Source: Streptomyces ferrugineus
Lineage (GTDB): Bacteria; Actinomycetota; Actinomycetes; Streptomycetales; Streptomycetaceae
DNA: 64,000 nucleotides
Direction: 5' to 3'
Assembly: GCF_015160855.1 (NCBI RefSeq)
Contig: NZ_CP063373.1
Coordinates: forward strand, 2,108,001 to 2,172,000
Position 1 is the first letter of the stretch, and each line of letters starts with the position of its first letter. The notes under the pieces are model-generated. The model did not search any database. It was not told the origin of the DNA and saw only the letters and a program-made list of their open reading frames with translations. Of the stretch, positions 1-9,591 are shown piece after piece. The position numbers were made by a program, and so were the translations under genes.

Positions 1-2635
1 CAGTCACGACATTCTCTGAAGTGCATCCCACATCACCGTCACCTCCGGGGCAAGCGGTTTCTGGAGGTGCGGTGGTGTGTGCCATGGCGAGCAACGCCCT
101 TGCCATCTGGGCGAATTCACCCTTGGGGTGGTCTCGGAAGAGCGGCTCGGTGCCGAACAGAACCGCCTGCGGACCGCTCACCACCGAGGCCCGCCCCGCC
201 GCGTCCGAGGGCCCTCCCGAGCCGTCCTCCGCCGGCCGCCAGTGCCCGGAGACGAGCGGATTCCCGGTCCCGTACGCCTGCTCGACCCGCACGCCCGGAC
301 CCAGGTCGGTGAACCAAACCGGCGCGTACACGAAGCCGTGCGAGGGGGCACCCCGCATCAGGACACTGCCCGAATTCACCACGCGTACGACACCGTTGGC
401 GTCCCCGTTGCCCTCGACCGGCTTCACGGCCAGCGGCCCGGCCGCCGAGTTGAGCGCGGCACCGACGGCACCCCGGCCGACCAGTCCGTGCCCGTCGAGG
501 AAGCCGTCGAGCGCCTTGCGGGCCCCGGCGTCCAGCTCGTCGTGGTCCAGCCCCGCCGACACGAACAGCACGTCCACCGCCGACCAGTCGAACCCGGCGT
601 TCAGCACCTCCGTCGAGACCGGCGTGACCTCGAAGTTCATCTCCCGCAGCGCCAGCAGCTCGCCCGGTGTGACGGCGGCGGCGACGCGCGTGCGGTGCAG
701 CGGGGCCGTGCCCTTCGCCTTCGTGGCGCCGAAGACGACGTCGTACGTCCGCGTCGCAGCCACGGCCTTCGCGCGGGCCGACGCCGGGACGATCGCACTC
801 CCGTCGGCGGCCTGCCGCACCGAAACGCCCTCCCTGAGGAGGGAGTTGAGCGCCGCGATCTCACGCGGGTCGTCCAGCCGCAGCCGCAGGTCGCCGCGCG
901 GGGCGACATACCCGACCCGGGCGGCGGCCGACACCGGCCACAGCGGGGCGGCGACGAGGCTCCCCCGCGTCACCGGCTCGACGCTCGCGCCCCACAGCCG
1001 CCCCAGACTCCAGCCCGAGATGTCGTACATCACCGACACCCTGTCACTGATGTCCCGTCCGTCGGCGAGCAGCGCGTTGGCCAGCCCGCGCTTGGCCTGG
1101 CGCATGTCGACGACGTACGAGCCCTTCGCATACGTCCGCCCGCCGAGCCGGAAGGAGCGCAGCGCGCGGGTGACGCGGACGTCGTTGGCGAGGAGATGGT
1201 CCACGAGGCGGGCGGCGGCGGTCGCCGAGCGCTGTGCCTCGCGGCCGGCCGGGATGACGTAGGCGCGGGGGAAGTCCGTCGTGTAGACGTCCTCGGGTCC
1301 GATGCCGGGCACGCCCGGGACGGTCTCCCGCGACACCGGCACCTGTGCCGCCCCCGCCGCACCGCGCCGGAAGACCTCGATCTGGTCGGCGACGAGAGAA
1401 GCGCGCCCGGCCTGGACGAAGTCGAGGGTGGCGCGCAGGGCGGCGCCGGCGACGTCGACGTTGACCGCGGCGCGGCGGCGCAGCTCGGCGACGGGCAGGG
1501 TGTCGTAGGCGGAGCCGTTCACCCGCAGCGGGATCTCCACCGTGTGGGCGGCGACGGTGCCGTGGTAGGCCGCGTACTGCGGGGTGAAGATCGGCGGCCA
1601 GTCGTCCCAGCCCTCGTCCTGGTCGCGGAACGGGATCTGCACGGGCTGCACGCCATCCTGTTCCGGCGTGTAGCCGAGGCCGTTGACGGCGGCCTCCATG
1701 CCGAGGGCGTTGGCGTAGGTGTTCTTCAGGAAGAGGTCGTACTCGTAGTTCTCGCCGTGCGGGGGAGTGGTGGGCTCGATGAGGGTGCCGTTGACATAGC
1801 CGTGCACATCGAGCATCACGGCCGGCTGTTTGGCGACCATGATCTGCCGCATCGCCCGCACCTCGGGCTGCGAGGCGGTGACGAAGTCCCGGTTCATGTC
1901 GAAGCCGCCCGCATTCGCGCGGGTTCCGGCGATACGGCCGTCCGGGTTGGCGGTGATGTTGAAGTACAGGCGGCTGTGGGCGAGGAGGTCGCGCGTCCTG
2001 CCGTCCCCGGCGGTCGCGAGCCGCTCGATCAGCTTCAGCGAGGCGTCGGTGCCCTCCCACTCGTTGCCGTGGATGTTGTTGTTGACGAAGACCGGCGCCT
2101 TGTAGGACCGCTTGATCTCCGGGGACTTGGCGGCGAGGGCGGGCGCCTTCTCGATGAGCTCGCGCATCCGCGCCTGGGCCCGGGCCTGGCGGGCGCTCTC
2201 CGGTGCGGTGACGGTGACGAGGTACAGCCGGTGCCCGCCGGCCGACCGCCCGGCGACCTCGACGCTCACCCGGTCGCCGAGGGACTGGAGGGCGTTCAGC
2301 TTCGGCGCGATGGAGTGGTACGGGGTGAGGCCGAGCCTGAGGGACTTGTCGGCCGGGTTCTCGGGGTCGGGGGTGAGGACCTGCCGGCGCGGATAGCCAC
2401 GGCTGTCGTCACCGAGCGAGCCGGCCTCGGCGGCCGCCCCGACCGGGGCGAGGGACCTTTGGGCGGCGCTCTGGGGTGTCCGCGCGGCGTGCCGGTCGAG
2501 CGCGGCTTCGCGGTGGACCGGCGGTTCGGGCCTCGCCGCGGCGGTGCCGGGACCGAGGAGCAGGGAGCCCGCCGTGGTGACGGCGAGGGCGGTGATCAGA
2601 ACGGGTCTCGCAGGAACGGTTCTCGTGGTGCGCAC
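1..2635 (-). CDS. Secreted M14 family zinc carboxypeptidase, 3' end outside the window
   Basis: The frame runs 878 codons from a GTG at 2635 to the window edge without a stop, so the C-terminus is missing. GGAGGAGG lies a few bases before the GTG. Residues 1 to about 36 form an export signal (basic start, hydrophobic core, Ala-rich end). The M14 metal and catalytic residues are visible: His189 and Glu192 in HGNEWEG, an NPDGR motif and an NRDF motif, His278 in DVHGY and the general base Glu367 in VEIPL. The enzyme should remove C-terminal residues from peptides outside the cell. About 500 residues follow the catalytic domain and I cannot assign them. It is divergent from the gene at 2812. The family call is firm; substrate is unknown. 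Confidence 0.9.
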   Translation of the reverse strand, partial: MRTTRTVPARPVLITALAVTTAGSLLLGPGTAAARPEPPVHREAALDRHAARTPQSAAQRSLAPVGAAAEAGSLGDDSRGYPRRQVLTPDPENPADKSLRLGLTPYHSIAPKLNALQSLGDRVSVEVAGRSAGGHRLYLVTVTAPESARQARAQARMRELIEKAPALAAKSPEIKRSYKAPVFVNNNIHGNEWEGTDASLKLIERLATAGDGRTRDLLAHSRLYFNITANPDGRIAGTRANAGGFDMNRDFVTASQPEVRAMRQIMVAKQPAVMLDVHGYVNGTLIEPTTPPHGENYEYDLFLKNTYANALGMEAAVNGLGYTPEQDGVQPVQIPFRDQDEGWDDWPPIFTPQYAAYHGTVAAHTVEIPLRVNGSAYDTLPVAELRRRAAVNVDVAGAALRATLDFVQAGRASLVADQIEVFRRGAAGAAQVPVSRETVPGVPGIGPEDVYTTDFPRAYVIPAGREAQRSATAAARLVDHLLANDVRVTRALRSFRLGGRTYAKGSYVVDMRQAKRGLANALLADGRDISDRVSVMYDISGWSLGRLWGASVEPVTRGSLVAAPLWPVSAAARVGYVAPRGDLRLRLDDPREIAALNSLLREGVSVRQAADGSAIVPASARAKAVAATRTYDVVFGATKAKGTAPLHRTRVAAAVTPGELLALREMNFEVTPVSTEVLNAGFDWSAVDVLFVSAGLDHDELDAGARKALDGFLDGHGLVGRGAVGAALNSAAGPLAVKPVEGNGDANGVVRVVNSGSVLMRGAPSHGFVYAPVWFTDLGPGVRVEQAYGTGNPLVSGHWRPAEDGSGGPSDAAGRASVVSGPQAVLFGTEPLFRDHPKGEFAQMARALLAMAHTTAPPETACPGGDGDVGCTSENVVT

Positions 2636-2811
2636 GCGTACCTCCTCCGGGAACTTCCTGAGATCGGTACCGCGAGGTGTACCTGTTCGACTCAACCGCA
2701 ACAAGAGGGAGTTGGTGTCACGGATGCCCCGAACGGCGCAGCCGGGAGCACGCCGAGAAGGCATGCTGTGGGCATCGGGTGTGAGGCGAACGACCACGAA
2801 GGGCAGACCCC

Positions 2812-3675
2812 ATGGCCACGATCCCTCCGCTCCCCAGCAGGGACGACGTACTGCGCATGGCACGCAGCACGACCGACATCACCGGCCAACTCCTGGACAC
2901 GGCCGGGAACATCACCCGCATCGCGATCAACACCTTCGACCCCAGGGACGGATCGGGCCCCGAGGTCCTGCGCGTGCTGCGGCAGACCACCGCCGAACTG
3001 GCCGAGGCGAGCGCCTCACCGCAGGCCCAGGAGGCCTTCTACCGCATCGTCGAGACCCTCACCCGCCTCGGCAGCAGCGGCGCGCCGCTCGCCTCCCACC
3101 CGGTGAGCGAACCGGCGCAGGCCCTGCTGGCGGCCCTCGGCGACAGCCTGCTGCCGGTACTGGACGCGGTGGAGCCGGCGGTCGAGGAGTTCGCGGCGGC
3201 GTTCGGCGAGCTGGTCGAGGCGACGTCGCCGCTGCTGCCGGCGACGGCGGGCGTGGCGGCCGGCGCCCTGCTGGCCCTGACCCCGCTGCTCCGGTCGGCG
3301 GCGGAGGTCCTGCGGGAGCAGTCCCCCGAGCTCCGCCGGATCGCCGACGCGCTGACGGCCGCGCTCGCGCCCCTGATGCCGCTTCAGGTGGCCCTGGCCG
3401 AGCGGGCGGCCGCCGCCGGGGCGAACGTCGTCCGCGTCACCCTCCCACCCCTCGCCGACCTCACGGAGGCAGCGGCGGCGACCACCAAGGCGGCCCGCCC
3501 GGTGCTGATCGCCGGTGAGGAACTCCTGGTGGCGGGTCTTGAGCGGCTCCAGCCGGTGCTGCTCGCCGGGGCGTCGCGGGCGGGGCGGGTGGCACGGGAG
3601 GCGGCGGTACGGGTGTCGGCGGCGGTGAGTCCGGCGGCCGAGCAGGGGGTCGTGGTGGCGGTGACGCCGGGGTGA
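2812..3675 (+). CDS. Hypothetical Ala/Leu-rich helical protein
   Basis: The 287-residue protein starts at an ATG with AAGGG about 8 bases upstream. It has no signal peptide, no cysteines and no catalytic motif I recognise. It is almost wholly predicted helix, with heptad-like Leu/Ala spacing from about residue 90 to 270 (AAEVLREQSPELRRIADAL is typical), so an amphipathic or oligomeric helical protein is plausible. It lies alone between the divergent carboxypeptidase gene and the EI24 gene. The codon use is normal for the window, which supports a real gene. I do not know its function. Confidence 0.75.
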   Translation: MATIPPLPSRDDVLRMARSTTDITGQLLDTAGNITRIAINTFDPRDGSGPEVLRVLRQTTAELAEASASPQAQEAFYRIVETLTRLGSSGAPLASHPVSEPAQALLAALGDSLLPVLDAVEPAVEEFAAAFGELVEATSPLLPATAGVAAGALLALTPLLRSAAEVLREQSPELRRIADALTAALAPLMPLQVALAERAAAAGANVVRVTLPPLADLTEAAAATTKAARPVLIAGEELLVAGLERLQPVLLAGASRAGRVAREAAVRVSAAVSPAAEQGVVVAVTPG

Positions 3676-3711
3676 GGCGGGGCCCGCCACGTATCGACGC
3701 CGGTCGGCATC

Positions 3712-3775
3712 ACTCAGCCTGTCCGGCGCTTGAGGACGAGGCCCTTCGGGCCGATGAGGCGGCGGGGGCGAAGAA
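3712..3775. repeat. Dispersed Streptomyces intergenic repeat
   Basis: The stretch contains GTCCGGCGCTTGAGGACGAG followed by the small hairpin GGCCCTTCGGGCC. From memory, near-identical sequences recur between genes in many Streptomyces genomes. It lies just after a stop codon and may help end transcription of the gene ending at 3675. Confidence 0.5.
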
Positions 3776-3841
3776 AGCGGTGACCGGCCCCCGAAGCGGC
3801 CGTGACGGTCGTGTGACACGCCCCCGGCTAGAGTGCCGACC

Positions 3842-4636
3842 ATGCGCGATCTCGGCACCGGTTTCAGGTATCTCCTCAGGGGCCAGCGATGGGTGGCCCG
3901 GCATGGAAAGCAGTACGGGTTCGGTCTGATCCCCGGCCTGATCACGCTCGTCCTGTACGCCTCGTCCCTCGTCGCGCTCGCGGTCTGGGGCGAGGACTTC
4001 GTGTCCTGGTCGACACCGTTCGCCGACGACTGGTCCAGCCCCTGGCAGGGCCTGTTCCGCGGCTTCCTCACCGCTGTCCTGTTCGCCCTCGGCCTCCTGC
4101 TGGCCGTGGTCACCTTCACCGCGGTCACCCTCCTGATCGGCCAGCCCTTCTACGAGAACCTCTCCGAGAAGGTCGACCGGGACGTCTCCCCCGACGGCAC
4201 GGCCCCCGAGTCCGGCCTGCCGCTCTGGCGCGAGCTGTGGATCTCGGGCCGCGACAGCCTGCGGATCGTGCTGCGCGCCGCCGTCTGGGGCGTGCTGCTC
4301 TTCGCCCTCGGCTTCCTCCCGGTCGTCGGCCAGACGGTCGTACCGGTGATCGGCGTCGTCGTCACCGGCTTCTTCCTCACCGAGGAACTCACGGCCGTCG
4401 CCCTCCAGCGCCGCCGCGTCGAACTCCGCGACCGCCTCGACCTGCTGCGGTCCCGCAAGACCCTCGTCTGGGGCTTCGGCACGCCCCTCGCCGCGGCCTT
4501 CCTGGTGCCGTTCGTCGCGGTGTTCCTGATGCCGGGCGCGGTCGCGGGGGCCACGCTGATGGCGCGGGAGCTGCTGGGCGAGGAGACCCAGGAGAAATCG
4601 GCGCCCGCGCCCGACGCGGAGCACGTCAGCTGGTGA
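3842..4636 (+). CDS. EI24/CysZ-like integral membrane protein
   Basis: The 264-residue protein has at least four hydrophobic segments, at roughly residues 25-50, 75-105, 150-200 and 215-245, with the early GQPFYENLSEKV element of the EI24 (CysZ-like) family between the second and third. CysZ imports sulfate in proteobacteria; the actinobacterial members are uncharacterised, so only membrane location is safe. No Shine-Dalgarno sequence is present. TAGAGT lies 8 bases before the ATG at 3842, which suggests a leaderless transcript; an in-frame GTG at 3833 is less likely. The last 11 bases overlap the end of the convergent gene at 4626. Confidence 0.82.
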   Translation: MRDLGTGFRYLLRGQRWVARHGKQYGFGLIPGLITLVLYASSLVALAVWGEDFVSWSTPFADDWSSPWQGLFRGFLTAVLFALGLLLAVVTFTAVTLLIGQPFYENLSEKVDRDVSPDGTAPESGLPLWRELWISGRDSLRIVLRAAVWGVLLFALGFLPVVGQTVVPVIGVVVTGFFLTEELTAVALQRRRVELRDRLDLLRSRKTLVWGFGTPLAAAFLVPFVAVFLMPGAVAGATLMARELLGEETQEKSAPAPDAEHVSW

Positions 4637-5882
4637 CCGGGCTGTCGGCCGCCACCTTCAGGATCGTCCGCACCTGGGCGATGATGTCCAGCCGGTTGCG
4701 GACGAACTCCGGGTCGGTCACCGAGCCGGTCGCCGGATCCGTGTTGCCCGCCCCGAACTGCAGCACGGGCGTGTGCACATGCCCGCCCGGCAGCGAGCCG
4801 TGCAGCCCGAGCCGGTCCCGGAGCAGCGTCGCCCGGTAGGCGATCTCGTTGGACAGGTAGTCCCCGCCGCCCCCGGCCCGCGCGGTCGACCCGGGCGTCG
4901 GCCCGTCCGGCCGCACGACGGCCTGCGTGCCGCCCGCCGGGATCTCGGTCACGCTGGTGTTGTCGTACACGGGGAAACGCCCGGTGTCCGCGGCGACGAT
5001 GTCCGCGTACGGCAGGGTCGTGGTCGTCCACTGCGGCTGCGAGGCCGGATCGGCGACGGGGATGGTCTCGGTCCGGCCGACGTTCTCGTTGTCCCCGAAG
5101 CCGCCGCGCCAGGCTCCGTTGGTCCGCTCGATGTCGAACCGCCCGACGCGCCCCTGGCTCACGGTCGTGAACAGATCGACCTGCCTCAGGTACGGCCGCA
5201 GGGTCCGCTCCACCGTCCCGTCCGTGAAGTCCCGCCAGCGCACGGGGAACAGGGCGGTCTCCACCCGCGCCGGCCCGTCCGCGGTCTCGATCACCGTGCC
5301 GTCGAGGGCGAGCGCGGTCGCCCCGGACGGGTTGGAGATACGGATGTCCCGGTCGAGGGTGAAGGGGTCGAAGCCGGTGACGAGAATCCTTCTGACTCCG
5401 TCGCCATGGGGATGGCGGATGTCGGTCTGGCCGCGCGAGGTCCGCTCCAGGAGGTCGAGCAGCGCGGCCCGCCGGGCATCACTCAGCCCGAACGCCGGCT
5501 CCCATGTACGCACCTCCCGCGTCATCGACAACCGCGCCCAGTACAGCGGCCGGTCGTCGTCCCGGCTGAGATCCCCGCCCGCCGGCCCACGCCCCTGAGC
5601 CCGGTCGACGGCCAGCCGCCACAGGGCCCGTCCCTCGCGCAGGACGACACGGCGGGCCTGCGCGTAGGAGTGCGCGGCGTCGAGGTCACGGGCGAACTTC
5701 GTCGCCGGAGCGTCGAATCCGGAGCGGCGCAGGATCTCCTGGGGGACCGCTCTGTCGAGGCGCTGTTCCTCGACGGTCGGCGCGGGAGCCGTCTCGGCGG
5801 CGGCCGCCCCGGTGGTGGGGGCCGAGAGGCCGGCCAGCAGGGCGAGGCCGAGGACGCCGATCCGAACACGTATGGAATTCAA
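4626..5882 (-). CDS. Secreted pyroglutamyl-peptidase-like protein, catalytic Cys replaced by Ser
   Basis: The C-terminal two thirds follow the C15 pyroglutamyl peptidase fold: a VTGFDPF strand-turn near residue 168, a Glu at 252 (DIERTNG) where the family Glu stands, DYLSNEIAY around Ser344 aligned with the family motif ending CN, and GGHVHTP around His370 aligned with the catalytic His region. The nucleophilic Cys is Ser. TTG at 5882 is chosen because it gives a proper signal peptide (RVRIGVLGLALLAGLSAP, then an Ala-rich cleavage area) and has GAAAGGA upstream; earlier in-frame starts lack both. The protein is 418 residues, about twice the cytoplasmic enzyme, with an extra N-terminal helical region. 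Activity is uncertain. Confidence 0.8.
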   Translation of the reverse strand: MNSIRVRIGVLGLALLAGLSAPTTGAAAAETAPAPTVEEQRLDRAVPQEILRRSGFDAPATKFARDLDAAHSYAQARRVVLREGRALWRLAVDRAQGRGPAGGDLSRDDDRPLYWARLSMTREVRTWEPAFGLSDARRAALLDLLERTSRGQTDIRHPHGDGVRRILVTGFDPFTLDRDIRISNPSGATALALDGTVIETADGPARVETALFPVRWRDFTDGTVERTLRPYLRQVDLFTTVSQGRVGRFDIERTNGAWRGGFGDNENVGRTETIPVADPASQPQWTTTTLPYADIVAADTGRFPVYDNTSVTEIPAGGTQAVVRPDGPTPGSTARAGGGGDYLSNEIAYRATLLRDRLGLHGSLPGGHVHTPVLQFGAGNTDPATGSVTDPEFVRNRLDIIAQVRTILKVAADSPVTS

Positions 5883-6091
5883 GGGGGTTCCGGTCCTTTC
5901 GTCACGGTGGGGGAGCGCGCTGTGGGACGCCGGAAGTATCGCGTGACGGAAGTGGTCTACGCCATGGTGCGCGGAATCTTCGACGCCGCCTCCCGGGGTG
6001 GTGAAGCTCGAACGCGTCCGGGCTGGATTCCTCCGCAGGTGATCGAGGGCAGGATTGAGGTGTCCGCGGACTTCGACGAGGAGGCACCCAC

Positions 6092-8527
6092 ATGGCGGGA
6101 ACCCGTACCCCGGCCGATGCGGCACGCGAGGCGGTCGTCGAAGCCGCCCTCGCCCGGCTCGATCTCGACGCGAAGGCGCGGCTGCTCTCCGGCCGGGACA
6201 TGTGGACCCTGCCCGCGCTCCCCGAGATCGGCCTGAAGGCCCTCGTCATGTCCGACGGACCGATCGGCGTCCGGGGTGTGCGCTGGACCGCCGACGACCC
6301 GTCCGTCGCGCTGCCCTCGCCCACCGCCCTCGCGGCCGCCTGGGACCCCGACCTCGCCCGCCGCGCCGGCACCCTCCTCGCCCAGGAGGCCCGTCGCAAG
6401 GGCGTCCATGTGCTGCTCGCCCCGACCGTCAACCTCCACCGCTCGCCGCTCGGCGGGCGCCACTTCGAGGCGTACAGCGAGGACCCGTTTCTGACCGGCA
6501 CGATCGGCGCCGCATACGTCAGCGGCGTCCAGTCCGGCGGCGTCGGCACCACCGTCAAGCACTTCGTCGCCAACGACGCCGAGACCGACCGCTTCACCGT
6601 CAACAACGTCGTCTCCGAACGCGCCCTGCGCGAGCTGTACCTGGCGCCCTTCGAGATCATCGTGGAGAACGCCCACCCCTGGGGCATCATGACCGCGTAC
6701 AACACGGTCAACGGCACGACGATGACCGAGCACCACCACCTCGTGAACGAGGTCCTGCGCGGCGAGTGGGGCTTCGACGGCTACAACGTCTCCGACTGGA
6801 TGGCCGCCCGCGACACCGTCGGCGCGATCGACGGCGGCCTCGACGTTGCGATGCCCGGCCCGCGGACCGTCTACGGCGAGCCCCTCGCGCAGGCCGTGCG
6901 GGACGGGAAGGTGGCCGAGGCCGCGGTCGACGCCGCCGTGCGGAACGTGCTGCGGGTCGCTGCCCGCGTCGGGATCCTTCAGGGCGCCGAACCGGTCGTC
7001 ACCGAGCCCCCCGAGACCGTCGACGGCGGCGCGCTGGCCCGCGAGATCGCCCGCCGCTCCTTCGTCCTGGTCCGCAACCAGGGCGCCCTCCCGCTGCGGC
7101 CGAACAGCACGGTCGCCCTCATCGGCGCCGCCGCCCGCGACGCCCGCGTCCTCGGCGGCGGCTCCGCCACCGTCTTCCCCGCCCACGTCGTCTCCCCGCT
7201 CGACGGCCTCACCGCCGCCCTCCCCGAGGGCACCCTCACCTACGCCGTCGGCGCCGACCCGAACACCGAACTCGGCGTCGCCGACAAGGGCTTCGAGCTG
7301 CGCGCCGTGTGCCGGGACCGGGAGGGGAACGTCATCGGCACCGGGTCCGCGCCCAACGGGCAGATCCAGTGGATGGGCTCCGACCTCCCCGAGGGCGTCA
7401 CCCACGAGGCGCTGCGCACCGTCGAGCTGACCGGCACCTTCACCCCGCGCGACACCGGCACGCACACCTTCGGCATCAAGGGTCTCGGCGCCTTCAGGCT
7501 CACCATCGACGGGACCACGTACTACGACGACGTCCACCGACCCGCCGAGGACGATCCGTTCGTCTCCTTCTTCGGCGCCCCCGTCCCGCGCGCCCGGCCC
7601 GAACTCACCGTCGGCGAACCGGTCGAGGTCTGCCTGACGCATACCGTCGAGTTCCCCGAAGACGCCCCGATGAAGGTCGTCGGCTTCACGCTCCACCACC
7701 AGGAGCCGCAGCGCGACCCCGACGAGCTGATCGCCGAGGCCGTCGAGGCAGCCCGCGGCGCCGACACGGCCGTCGTCGTGGTCGCCACCACCGAACGCGT
7801 CGAGTCCGAGGGCTACGACCGCGCCGACCTGACGCTGCCCGGCCGCCAGGACGACCTGGTGCGCGCCGTCGCCGCCGCCAACCCCAACACGGTCGTGGTC
7901 GTCAACTCCGGCTCTCCCGTGGAGCTGCCGTGGCGCGAGGACGTCGCCGCCGTGCTGCTCGGCTGGTTCCCCGGGCAGGAGGGCGGCGCGGCCCTGGCCG
8001 ACGTCCTCACCGGAGCCCACGAGCCGGGCGGCCGGCTGCCCACCACCTGGGGCTCCCTGACCGACGCCCCGGTCACCGAGGTCGTCCCCTCGGCCGGCGA
8101 ACTCCCCTACCGCGAGGGCGTCTTCATCGGCTACCGCGCCTGGGAGAAGGAAGGGCGGACCCCGTCGTACGCCTTCGGACACGGCCTCGGCTACACCGAG
8201 TGGACCTACGAGTCCGTCGAGGTCACGGGCACCACGGTCACCGTCCGCGTCCGCAACTCCGGCGAGCGCGCCGGCCGCGAGGTCGTACAGGTCTATCTGG
8301 CCCCGGGCGAGCCGGACGCCGACCGGCCGCCGCGGTGGCTCGCCGGGTTCGCGGGCGTGACGGCGGGGCCGGGGGAGCGGTGCGAGGCCGTGATCGAGCT
8401 GCCGCGCCGGGCCTTCGAGGTGTGGGACGAGACGACCAAGGCGTGGACCTTTGTGAAGGGTTCGTACGAGATCCAGGCGGGACGCTCGATCGCCGACCGC
8501 CGGCTGACGACGGCGATTAACGTCTGA
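6092..8527 (+). CDS. GH3 family beta-glucosidase with PA14 domain
   Basis: The 811-residue enzyme has the GH3 N-terminal barrel (residues about 30-300, with KHFVANDAE and the nucleophile Asp235 in VSDW), a second alpha/beta domain, a PA14 insert around residues 400-530 (typical GTFTPRDTGTHTFGIKG) and a C-terminal fibronectin-type domain from about 700. It should release terminal beta-linked sugars from oligosaccharides or glycosides. There is no signal peptide, so it likely acts in the cytoplasm on imported substrate. The ATG has GAGGAGG upstream. The convergent aldose 1-epimerase beyond the terminator fits a sugar-handling neighbourhood. Confidence 0.93.
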   Translation: MAGTRTPADAAREAVVEAALARLDLDAKARLLSGRDMWTLPALPEIGLKALVMSDGPIGVRGVRWTADDPSVALPSPTALAAAWDPDLARRAGTLLAQEARRKGVHVLLAPTVNLHRSPLGGRHFEAYSEDPFLTGTIGAAYVSGVQSGGVGTTVKHFVANDAETDRFTVNNVVSERALRELYLAPFEIIVENAHPWGIMTAYNTVNGTTMTEHHHLVNEVLRGEWGFDGYNVSDWMAARDTVGAIDGGLDVAMPGPRTVYGEPLAQAVRDGKVAEAAVDAAVRNVLRVAARVGILQGAEPVVTEPPETVDGGALAREIARRSFVLVRNQGALPLRPNSTVALIGAAARDARVLGGGSATVFPAHVVSPLDGLTAALPEGTLTYAVGADPNTELGVADKGFELRAVCRDREGNVIGTGSAPNGQIQWMGSDLPEGVTHEALRTVELTGTFTPRDTGTHTFGIKGLGAFRLTIDGTTYYDDVHRPAEDDPFVSFFGAPVPRARPELTVGEPVEVCLTHTVEFPEDAPMKVVGFTLHHQEPQRDPDELIAEAVEAARGADTAVVVVATTERVESEGYDRADLTLPGRQDDLVRAVAAANPNTVVVVNSGSPVELPWREDVAAVLLGWFPGQEGGAALADVLTGAHEPGGRLPTTWGSLTDAPVTEVVPSAGELPYREGVFIGYRAWEKEGRTPSYAFGHGLGYTEWTYESVEVTGTTVTVRVRNSGERAGREVVQVYLAPGEPDADRPPRWLAGFAGVTAGPGERCEAVIELPRRAFEVWDETTKAWTFVKGSYEIQAGRSIADRRLTTAINV

Positions 8528-8549
8528 CCCGGGAGAAGTACCCAGGAAC

Positions 8550-8586
8550 AGCCCCGGTCCAGGACCCTGACACCTGGACCGGGGCT
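8550..8586. terminator. Bidirectional intrinsic terminator
   Basis: A perfect 14-bp inverted repeat (AGCCCCGGTCCAGG and its complement) with a 9-base loop lies between the convergent GH3 and galM-like genes. Confidence 0.85.
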
Positions 8587-8603
8587 TGTACGGTCAGGGC
8601 CCC

Positions 8604-9581
8604 TCAGCGCGCCGAGAAGCCGTACACCGTCTCCGAGCGGAACACCTCGCCCGGCCGCAGCACCGTGCTCGGGAAGTCCGGCCGGTTCGGGGAGTCGGGG
8701 AAGTGCTGGGTCTCCAGCGCGATGCCGTCGCCGGGGGCGAAGGGCTCGGTCAGATGGTCGGCGGTGTAGAGCTGGAGGCCGGGCTCGGTCGTCGACAGCG
8801 CCAGCACCCGCCCCGTCGACGGGTCGTACAGCTCGGCGACCGGGCGCGGGCTGTCCGTCACGCCCTTGTCCAGCACGAAGTTGTGGTCGTACCCGGCGCC
8901 GACCTTCCGCGCCTGGCGGAAGTCGAAGCGGGTGCCGGCGACCTCGTCCAGGGCGCCGGTGGGGATGAGGTCCGCGTCGACCGGGGTGAAGCGGGAGGCG
9001 GCCAGCCGCAGTTCATGGCCGCCCGCGTCGCCGCACCCGGCTCCGGCGAGGTTGAAGTAGCTGTGGTTGGTCAGGTTCACCACGGTCGGCGCGTCCGTCA
9101 CCGCCTCGTACGCGATCCGCAGCGCACCGTCCGCGTCCAGCGTGTACGTCGCCGACACCTGCAGGGTCCCCGGGAAGCCCTCCTCGCCGTGCGGGCTGAC
9201 CCGCGCGAGGCGCACACCGTGCTCGACCGGCGTCACCTCCCACACCCGCTTGTCGAAACCGCGCCCGCCGCCGTGCAGGGAACTGGGCGGGGTGTTGGGT
9301 TCGAGCGCGTACGTCAGACCGTCCAGCGGGAAACGGCCGCCCGCGATCCGGTTGGCGTACCGGCCGACGAGGGCGCCGAGATAGGGCCCCGGGTGGGTCA
9401 GATAACCGTCCAGATCGGCGAACCCCAGCACCACGTCCGCCGGATGCCCGTCCCGGTCCGGCACCTGGAGCGACTGCACGATCCCGCCGTACGACAGCAC
9501 CCGTACCCGTACGCCCGCGCGCTCCAACGTCCAGCGGCGGACCTCGGTGCCGTCGGAAAGTGTGCCGAAGTGTTCGCTCAT
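8604..9581 (-). CDS. Aldose 1-epimerase (mutarotase)
   Basis: The 325-residue protein is a full-length GalM-type mutarotase, interconverting alpha and beta anomers of aldoses. The substrate motifs are present: GRYANRI, the general acid His in LTNHSYFNL and the general base Glu in ALETQHFPDSP. The ATG at 9581 is chosen because conserved sequence begins there (SEHFGTLSDG); upstream codons in the frame belong to the preceding gene. It starts only 10 bases after the SGNH lipoprotein stop, so the two are probably cotranscribed. Confidence 0.92.
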   Translation of the reverse strand: MSEHFGTLSDGTEVRRWTLERAGVRVRVLSYGGIVQSLQVPDRDGHPADVVLGFADLDGYLTHPGPYLGALVGRYANRIAGGRFPLDGLTYALEPNTPPSSLHGGGRGFDKRVWEVTPVEHGVRLARVSPHGEEGFPGTLQVSATYTLDADGALRIAYEAVTDAPTVVNLTNHSYFNLAGAGCGDAGGHELRLAASRFTPVDADLIPTGALDEVAGTRFDFRQARKVGAGYDHNFVLDKGVTDSPRPVAELYDPSTGRVLALSTTEPGLQLYTADHLTEPFAPGDGIALETQHFPDSPNRPDFPSTVLRPGEVFRSETVYGFSAR

Positions 9582-9591
9582 GGGCGGAACA

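Noticed and set aside
77..3106. Very long open frame on the plus strand across the carboxypeptidase gene
   Set aside because: It is the GC-rich shadow of the minus-strand M14 gene. Its translation is Arg/Gly/Asp-rich with no domain, whereas the minus strand shows full metal-site motifs.
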